IMG/VR virus record: IMGVR_UViG_3300044635_002359
Location: 1 to 33,897 of that record
Strand: one strand, 5' to 3'
DNA: 33,897 nt
Source: a virus
Shown: one piece after another, positions 28,933 through 33,897 of the stretch
Layout: every line of letters begins with the position of its first letter
Position numbering within the stretch: the first letter of the stretch is position 1
Made by a program: the position numbers and the translations under genes
The notes under the pieces: generated by a model
Databases searched by the model: none
The model's input: the letters and a program-made list of their open reading frames with translations, nothing else
What the model was told of the DNA's origin: nothing

Positions 28933-29820
28933 ATGATCTTATTCGAAAATTTCTACTACGATGTTATTAAAAAGACGTACAGAGCTGCTGAGCACATGCG
29001 CAGTGAATTTCAAGCTGAAAAACATACTTTTGTAGATGTGGGCATAAAATTAGTGACTACTTTTGAGGACGTGCAGTATTTTCTGCGTTTAGTCTTCATG
29101 CCACCAGAGCCTGTTGCAGATTTAGCATCTATTTTAGAAGTACCATGGAGAACAACGGTTAAGATAAAAAGCGGTGAATCTCGTCGCAGACAAATGCCTC
29201 AAGGCAATTCTGCAATTATAGATATGAATATTGCAAATATAATAAATAAATTTGAAGTATTGCAAAAAATTATAGTGAGACAAATAGGAGCAGATGCATT
29301 AACCTATATTCACAAAAATGACGGCGCAGGATATACGTTTGATAGTGATACACCAAGAGATCTTATAGTAAATATTGCACAGGTATTTGTTGATTCGCAG
29401 TTCTTTTATAGAGAATTAGCTCATGAAATGCAACATTACTATGATCCACGTGAACACAATTGGATGCCTAAAATTCGCAAACAGACAATACAGCCTGATG
29501 CATTAAAATCAAATATTGAATCAAAAAATAGAATAACAAAAAGACAATTGCAAAAATATGTAAATTATTTAGCATCTGATGCTGAATTGAATAGTGCAAT
29601 TGCAGAGACAGCGATGCATGTAATGAGAGTCAAGGACCGCAAAGAATTGTTTAAAACATACAATCCAACTCAATTCGTTTCACAAAGTATAGCTTTTCTT
29701 AGAGAGATAGGCAAGTGGCAGCAATATTCTCCACGAATTAAGAAAAAGGTTATGTCTAAGCTCACCCTCATTTACAATGAAATGAGGGATGAGCAGCCCC
29801 TAAAGCCATCAAATCACTGA
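28933..29820 (+). CDS. HExxH-containing phage protein, 295 aa
   Basis: The protein is 295 aa. A zinc-peptidase motif lies in RELAHEMQHYYD (His164, Glu165, His168). The downstream third ligand is not obvious; SDAELNSAIAET near 215 has candidate Glu residues. The N-terminus MILFENFYYDVI resembles the capsid-targeting-like starts of other small genes in this window, so it may be a virion-packaged peptidase (inference). No membrane segment. The stop overlaps that of the convergent nrdA gene by a few bases. Confidence 0.6.
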   Translation: MILFENFYYDVIKKTYRAAEHMRSEFQAEKHTFVDVGIKLVTTFEDVQYFLRLVFMPPEPVADLASILEVPWRTTVKIKSGESRRRQMPQGNSAIIDMNIANIINKFEVLQKIIVRQIGADALTYIHKNDGAGYTFDSDTPRDLIVNIAQVFVDSQFFYRELAHEMQHYYDPREHNWMPKIRKQTIQPDALKSNIESKNRITKRQLQKYVNYLASDAELNSAIAETAMHVMRVKDRKELFKTYNPTQFVSQSIAFLREIGKWQQYSPRIKKKVMSKLTLIYNEMRDEQPLKPSNH

Positions 29821-32303
29821 CAGCTCTCACAACCTGGATCATTGATCAAACAAGCTTTCATTGGCAGTTCTTGTGAGTCTCCTATGGAGCTAACAATGGA
29901 TTCAACACTCTTTGAACTTGATACAGAAGCTTTCTCAATGTCACTTGCACCACGATTTCTCAAATAGTATGTAGTTTTGAGTCCTAGCTTCCATGCTGCA
30001 ATGTATATATCATTGAGGTATTTCAAGCTAGTCTTATCATTGAACAAATTAACTGACATGGCTTGATCAATCCACTTGCCTCGAGCAGCAGCTGCTTCAA
30101 GCAACTTGAACTGATCTTGCTGAAATGCAGTCTTATATTTTGCACAAAGATATGCTTTTTGCTCAGCATCAGCAAATGCAATTTGCGTTAAATCACCATT
30201 TGCACGCTTGAGGTCATTGAGCATGTTGTAATTCCACAGATTAAATTTCTTTAAATCTTCAACCAATGGTTCACAAACAACTGTAAAATCACCGCTCAAT
30301 GTGGAACTTACATAAATTGGATTATAATATGGCTCGGTGCAGCTGCTGCAACCAACGATGACACTGATGGTTGCAGTTGGAGCAATTGCCATGGTATTGC
30401 TGTTGCGCATGCCATATTCTTTGACAAGATTTCTCACGTGCAGCCATTCACCAAGAGTTTCTTTGCTTGGAGACATGAGCGTATCACCGCTGGCCCTCAT
30501 TGAAGCAAGCTTGTTGTATGTATCAATGGGAAAAATATCTTGGTCCCAAAGAGAGCCTTTGTATGTGCTGTATGCTCCACGCTCTTTGGCAAGCAGTGCA
30601 CTTGCTTTGATGCTCTGCATGCTCATGAATTCATACAATTCATCGCTCAATTTTACAGCTTCATCACTGTCATAATTGATGTCAAGTGCATAGAACATAT
30701 CATGCCATCCCATGCTCCCCATTCCCACTGGACGGTGACGAGTATTGGATAGTTTTGCTTCTTGTGTCGGGTAGAAGTTGATGTCAATGACATTGTCAAG
30801 CATGCGTGCACCAGTGACAATTGTATCTGCCAACAGTTCCCAATTGATGCACATCTTGCCATCAACTGCATGCAAATGCGCATCAACATTAACAGATCCT
30901 AAATTGCATACAGCTGTTTCGCCATATTCTTTAATGCATCTATCATTGTTGCGTTCAAAAGAAGTTGGCTTGTTATGCAATATAATTTCTGTGCAGAGAT
31001 TGCTGCTATGAACAACGCCAACATGTTGATTTGAATATCTAATGTTGCTTGGATCTTTCCAAGTCATCCAAGGATGACTGGTTTCAAACAGCATCTTGAG
31101 CATCTTCTTCCACAAATCTTTTGCAGCAATTTCTCTAAATAATCTAAGTTCACCGTTTTTACCTTTTTCAACATACTGCCAATATTTGCTCTCAAATGCT
31201 TCACCCCACAATTCATGCAAGTCTGGTGTTTCATCTGGGCTAAACAAATACCACAAACCATCATTCTCAACCTGCTTCATAAACAAATCAGGTATCCAGT
31301 TGGCTGTATTCATGTCATGGCAACGCCGGCGATCATCACCAACGTTTTTGCGAAGATCCAGAAAGTCTTCAATGTCATAATGCCATGTCTCAAGATAACC
31401 GCACCCAGCGCCGCGGCGCTTGCCGCTCTGATTGATGGCTACAAGCATGTCATTGAAAAGTTTCAAGATGTAAACAAGCCCTTGAGTCCTGCCACTAGTT
31501 GAATTAATGACTGCATTGCCTGCACGAAACGGTGTAAAATCCATTCCCAACCCACCAGCAAACTTACTCTTTTGAGCCTCTTGATGAAGACCATCAAAAA
31601 TACCTTCTAGAGAATCTTCAAAGGTGTTGAGGAAGCAAGATGACAGCTGATTGCGAACACCACCAGCATTGAATAATGTTGGAGTACTGGTCATGTATCT
31701 GAATGTGCTTAGCACTTCATAAAACTTAATGGACCATTCTGTACGATCTTCTGGCTTTTCACCCAATGCTAGTCCCATGGCAACGCGCATGAGCCAGGAT
31801 TGAGGAGATTCAACAATCTTGCCTTCAATGCGATAGAAGTATCTATCGTTAACAGTCTGCAGCCCTTGATATGGGAACAAATAGTCTCTATCAAGCTTAA
31901 TTGCATTGCTCAATCGCTTCAAATCGTATTTGAGCAAGTCTTTGTTGACAATGCCTGCCTTGGCAAGCTTTTTGAGATTGGTAATAAATGATTTGCGATA
32001 TTGCAGTTCAAAAGCATCGCTATCTACACCTTCTTCAAACACCTCTTTGTAGATGTTTTGCAGCAAAAGTCGAGCAGCAACGTATTTGTATTGTGGCTCT
32101 TGTTCAATGAGAGCTCGAGCAGACTTGATCAAAGATTCATCAATGAGCTGAGTAGGAATACCATCATACAGCTTCAGTGTGGCATTATAAACTACTTGCT
32201 TATGATCAGTTTGATCCAAACCTTTGCAAGCTCGCTTTGCGCAATTATGCACTTTCTTATCATTAAAATCTTCAACTTTACCAGAGCGTTTTTGTACTTT
32301 CAT
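29814..32303 (-). CDS. nrdA: Ribonucleotide reductase large subunit NrdA
   Basis: The protein is 829 aa and reduces ribonucleoside diphosphates to deoxy forms. An N-terminal ATP-cone (residues 1-90, KVQKRSGKVEDFNDKKV) implies allosteric activity control. Active-site residues: Cys223 in SSCFL; Asn435, Cys437 and Glu439 in NLCTEI (E. coli 437, 439, 441); the radical-transfer Tyr pair in TTYYLRNRG. The C-terminal redox pair is in CESCQ at the very end. All are intact. It pairs with the class Ic NrdB at 27666, separated by two other genes. No clear promoter box at its start. Confidence 0.97.
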   Translation of the reverse strand: MKVQKRSGKVEDFNDKKVHNCAKRACKGLDQTDHKQVVYNATLKLYDGIPTQLIDESLIKSARALIEQEPQYKYVAARLLLQNIYKEVFEEGVDSDAFELQYRKSFITNLKKLAKAGIVNKDLLKYDLKRLSNAIKLDRDYLFPYQGLQTVNDRYFYRIEGKIVESPQSWLMRVAMGLALGEKPEDRTEWSIKFYEVLSTFRYMTSTPTLFNAGGVRNQLSSCFLNTFEDSLEGIFDGLHQEAQKSKFAGGLGMDFTPFRAGNAVINSTSGRTQGLVYILKLFNDMLVAINQSGKRRGAGCGYLETWHYDIEDFLDLRKNVGDDRRRCHDMNTANWIPDLFMKQVENDGLWYLFSPDETPDLHELWGEAFESKYWQYVEKGKNGELRLFREIAAKDLWKKMLKMLFETSHPWMTWKDPSNIRYSNQHVGVVHSSNLCTEIILHNKPTSFERNNDRCIKEYGETAVCNLGSVNVDAHLHAVDGKMCINWELLADTIVTGARMLDNVIDINFYPTQEAKLSNTRHRPVGMGSMGWHDMFYALDINYDSDEAVKLSDELYEFMSMQSIKASALLAKERGAYSTYKGSLWDQDIFPIDTYNKLASMRASGDTLMSPSKETLGEWLHVRNLVKEYGMRNSNTMAIAPTATISVIVGCSSCTEPYYNPIYVSSTLSGDFTVVCEPLVEDLKKFNLWNYNMLNDLKRANGDLTQIAFADAEQKAYLCAKYKTAFQQDQFKLLEAAAARGKWIDQAMSVNLFNDKTSLKYLNDIYIAAWKLGLKTTYYLRNRGASDIEKASVSSSKSVESIVSSIGDSQELPMKACLINDPGCESCQ

Positions 32304-32339
32304 TCTATGAATATATGCTATTTTAGATGGAAATCAATG

Positions 32340-32561
32340 TTATAAAGCAACAGAATTGATTTGATTAAAATGTGGCAGCTTATATGTATACAAGTATCTT
32401 GTATGTGGTGACAACTGAATAGTTACTGTGAGTACATCTCCTGCACATACACATGTTAAAACAGGATTTCCCATGTTGCGTGTATTTACTAGGGTTCCGT
32501 TGAGTGCATTGTATATGCGTACATAGTTTCCATCACCTACTGCAGTGTATGTATTATTCAT
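32340..32561 (-). CDS. Small beta-rich protein, 73 aa
   Basis: The protein is 73 aa with alternating hydrophobic and polar residues (NYVRIYNALNGTLVNTRN, DVLTVTIQLSPHTRYLYTY), most likely a small beta sandwich. It is similar in style to the minus-strand protein at 6210-6536, which suggests a small virion protein. Its ATG overlaps the stop of the upstream gene (ATGA). No family assignment. Confidence 0.6.
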   Translation of the reverse strand: MNNTYTAVGDGNYVRIYNALNGTLVNTRNMGNPVLTCVCAGDVLTVTIQLSPHTRYLYTYKLPHFNQINSVAL

Positions 32562-32767
32562 TTTTTTGCTTTTTTTCGTTTTTTGGTTTTTAAAGATGGC
32601 CAGTTTAACTGCAAATCTTCAGGTGCGCCATAACCTTCATTTCCCTTGAATCCACTTTTTGGAGGTCGTGTAATGGTGCTTATTGAATTGGGCTGATTGA
32701 GAAGTGGACCCGAGCCTTTTCTCGCATATTCAGAATCATTGTTGTAAAAAGTCTCAAATAGTTCCAT
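32558..32767 (-). CDS. Small basic-tailed phage protein, 69 aa
   Basis: The protein is 69 aa. It starts MELFETFYNNDSEYARKGSG, again like the capsid-targeting-type starts in this window, continues with a Pro/Gly/Asn-rich middle (GSGPLLNQPNSISTITRPP) and ends in a basic tail (KTKKRKKAKK). Probably disordered and nucleic-acid binding. A perfect TATAAATA lies five bases before the ATG, and its stop overlaps the next start. No named family. Confidence 0.6.
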   Translation of the reverse strand: MELFETFYNNDSEYARKGSGPLLNQPNSISTITRPPKSGFKGNEGYGAPEDLQLNWPSLKTKKRKKAKK

Positions 32768-33226
32768 TCAACTATTTATATTCTCCCAAGGGAACACGAC
32801 GTAGTTTTCAGTGCGCATAGCATAGTAATCTGGTACTATTTTTGCTGTTGGTTTGTAATATAGTGTGGCAAATTTAGGCGGAACTGTTGTGCATCGACTG
32901 AACAAGTCTTTGAGAATTAATATGCTTTGTCCTGAATCACAAATGTCATCAACAATTAAAATTCGTTTGTTTTTGCAGTTTACATAAAATACTGGATCAA
33001 GTCCATAAATTTCAATTTTATCTGTCTGCGTCTCACCTTCATATGTTTTGAGGCCAATGGTATATAAATTGATTTTCAATTTATGCGATAAAATTACTCC
33101 TGGAATTGCACCACCACGGGTGACTCCAATTATCTTATCAAATTTTTCATCTTTTATCTGGCTGCAAATGCTGTTGCAATGCTTTGTAATTTCATCCCAA
33201 TGCACGTGTTCGTATCTTAATCCCAT
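32768..33226 (-). CDS. Phosphoribosyltransferase, Gpt/Xpt-like
   Basis: The protein is 152 aa from ATG 33226. The PRPP-binding signature is ILIVDDICDSGQS (about residues 89-101), and VTRGGAIPG near 35 is the first PRTase loop. Sequence style is that of small xanthine/guanine phosphoribosyltransferases (base salvage to nucleotide). A longer frame to 33334 adds an unlikely hydrophobic leader. In a phage that may alter guanine in DNA, a guanine salvage enzyme would recycle bases released by DpdA (inference). It abuts the next gene on the same strand. Confidence 0.82.
   Translation of the reverse strand: MGLRYEHVHWDEITKHCNSICSQIKDEKFDKIIGVTRGGAIPGVILSHKLKINLYTIGLKTYEGETQTDKIEIYGLDPVFYVNCKNKRILIVDDICDSGQSILILKDLFSRCTTVPPKFATLYYKPTAKIVPDYYAMRTENYVVFPWENINS
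32773..32780 (-). promoter_or_regulatory. Perfect late promoter box
   Basis: TATAAATA on the minus strand, then GTTGA, then ATG at 32767. It lies inside the last codons of the phosphoribosyltransferase gene. Confidence 0.65.
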
Positions 33227-33231
33227 AAATA
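33224..33231 (+). promoter_or_regulatory. Late-type promoter box with a normal leader
   Basis: CATAAATA, 28 bases before ATG 33260. Here, unlike most boxes in this window, a leader of about 23 nt is expected. Confidence 0.4.
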
Positions 33232-33259
33232 ATGTTATACACAACCCACCAAATATCAA

Positions 33260-33583
33260 ATGACAAATTCCGACATCAATAAAATTCATGATCTGGTGCT
33301 GGAGCAGCAGTATCGCAACATGGAAACAATGCAACCCACTGCAAATATGCTCAAGGTTAGTGATCAGAAAAGAAATCCACGCCTCAGTACACCTGAATGG
33401 GATGGTTTGGTTAATCCATCCAAAGGCAACATGCTGAATTCCTTCTCTGTGGATGAAGAGCAGTTGGATGCAACAGGCAAGCTTAAAAAACTAATTCAAC
33501 AAGAAATAGATGTTGCTCCCAAGAAAATGACTTATGCTAAGAGAGTATTAAAGAAACTTTTGGATCAAATTGATTCACTTTAA
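33260..33583 (+). CDS. Hypothetical protein, 107 aa
   Basis: I do not recognise it. It is a soluble protein: helical ends (NSDINKIHDLVLEQQYRNM, YAKRVLKKLLDQIDSL) and a polar, Pro/Asn-rich middle (LSTPEWDGLVNPSKGNML). It resembles small internal or head-vertex proteins in size and composition only. Convergent with the membrane protein at 33580, with overlapping stops. Confidence 0.65.
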   Translation: MTNSDINKIHDLVLEQQYRNMETMQPTANMLKVSDQKRNPRLSTPEWDGLVNPSKGNMLNSFSVDEEQLDATGKLKKLIQQEIDVAPKKMTYAKRVLKKLLDQIDSL

Positions 33584-33897
33584 TCTTTTTTTCGATGTGA
33601 CATGAGATACACATCAATGGCTTGAATCATTTGTACAAGGCCATCAATGCCCCAGCAAACTGCTGCACTCACCAATGGCATTAGCACATATTTGAATTCA
33701 AATGGCTCAAACAAACATAGAGCAAAAAAGTGCAATGCACCAGCCCAGAATCCCAAGCAAAGCGAGCATTTGAAAAGCTCTGCGAAGAAATTACATTTGC
33801 TCAATGCATTGCGTACTGATTTGAGAATGCTTCCATACTTGAGTATGAAAACTAAACCAATGCAACTAGCCAAATAATAGCTCATCTTTTTTGGCAT
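33580..33897 (-). CDS. Membrane protein with a CxLC-GFW motif, possibly partial
   Basis: The protein is 105 aa from an ATG at the very edge of the window; the frame may continue beyond it. Hydrophobic segments lie at about 5-20, 45-62 and 70-85. The motif KCSLCLGFWAG is typical of small phage and bacterial membrane proteins with the CxxC-x-GFW signature (DUF1360-like). The tail SHRKKD is basic and cytoplasmic by the positive-inside rule. Function unknown. Confidence 0.65.
   Translation of the reverse strand: MPKKMSYYLASCIGLVFILKYGSILKSVRNALSKCNFFAELFKCSLCLGFWAGALHFFALCLFEPFEFKYVLMPLVSAAVCWGIDGLVQMIQAIDVYLMSHRKKD

Noticed and set aside
1-33897. CRISPR array, insertion sequence or integrase site
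   Set aside because: No regularly spaced repeats, transposase, integrase or terminal inverted repeats were seen on either strand.

Overview
This window is part of the genome of a T4-like (contractile-tailed) bacteriophage. The diagnostic set is the tail terminator gp15, portal gp20, a gp13-like neck protein, prohead protease gp21, scaffold gp22 and major capsid gp23, all in one run (10064-17551). A gp5-like baseplate spike, class I ribonucleotide reductase genes and T4-late-type TATAAATA promoter boxes agree with this. The DNA is AT-rich. The host cannot be read directly. A complete DUF1501 / PSCyt2-PSD1 (DUF1549-DUF1553) / DUF1501 set, a hallmark of Planctomycetota and Verrucomicrobiota, and a Chlamydia-type NrdB both point towards a PVC-group host (inference).

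Layout. 1-3407: a tRNA array (Cys, Arg, His, Thr, Val, Thr, Ile) with an HNH endonuclease, small unknown genes, two minus-strand membrane micropeptides and about 585 nt of structured sequence with no recognised gene. 3422-4914: an unknown protein, a matrixin-like zinc protease and a probable holin. 4950-10089: the exported DUF1501 / PSCyt2-PSD1 / DUF1501 module, with one small minus-strand gene inside it and an APS-kinase-like gene at its end. 10064-17933: head and neck genes, closed by a strong terminator, a small basic protein and a bidirectional terminator. 17982-20965 (minus): small virion-like proteins, a UV-damage endonuclease and a zinc peptidase. 21016-23859 (minus): QueF, a P-loop kinase, a formyltransferase and a DpdA-like transglycosylase, which together look like a 7-deazaguanine DNA-modification operon. 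23872-26957: baseplate genes. 26954-33897: ClpP, NrdB, NrdA, a phosphoribosyltransferase, a third HExxH peptidase and small genes on alternating strands.

Regulation. Fifteen starts on both strands carry the same geometry: an 8-bp box close to TATAAATA, exactly five bases, then the start codon (ATG, once GTG, once TTG). By T4 late-promoter geometry this places transcription +1 on the first base of the codon, so much of the late programme may be leaderless. I used this rule, together with ATGA/TAATG stop-start overlaps, to correct several gene starts.

How the genes work together. NrdA/NrdB and the phosphoribosyltransferase supply nucleotides. The deazaguanine operon probably replaces some guanines in phage DNA with a formylated preQ1-type base, which would protect against restriction. 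UvdE repairs DNA. The head genes build a gp21-processed capsid, and several small proteins carry T4-like capsid-targeting N-termini. The exported DUF1501/PSD1 set is the least explained cargo.
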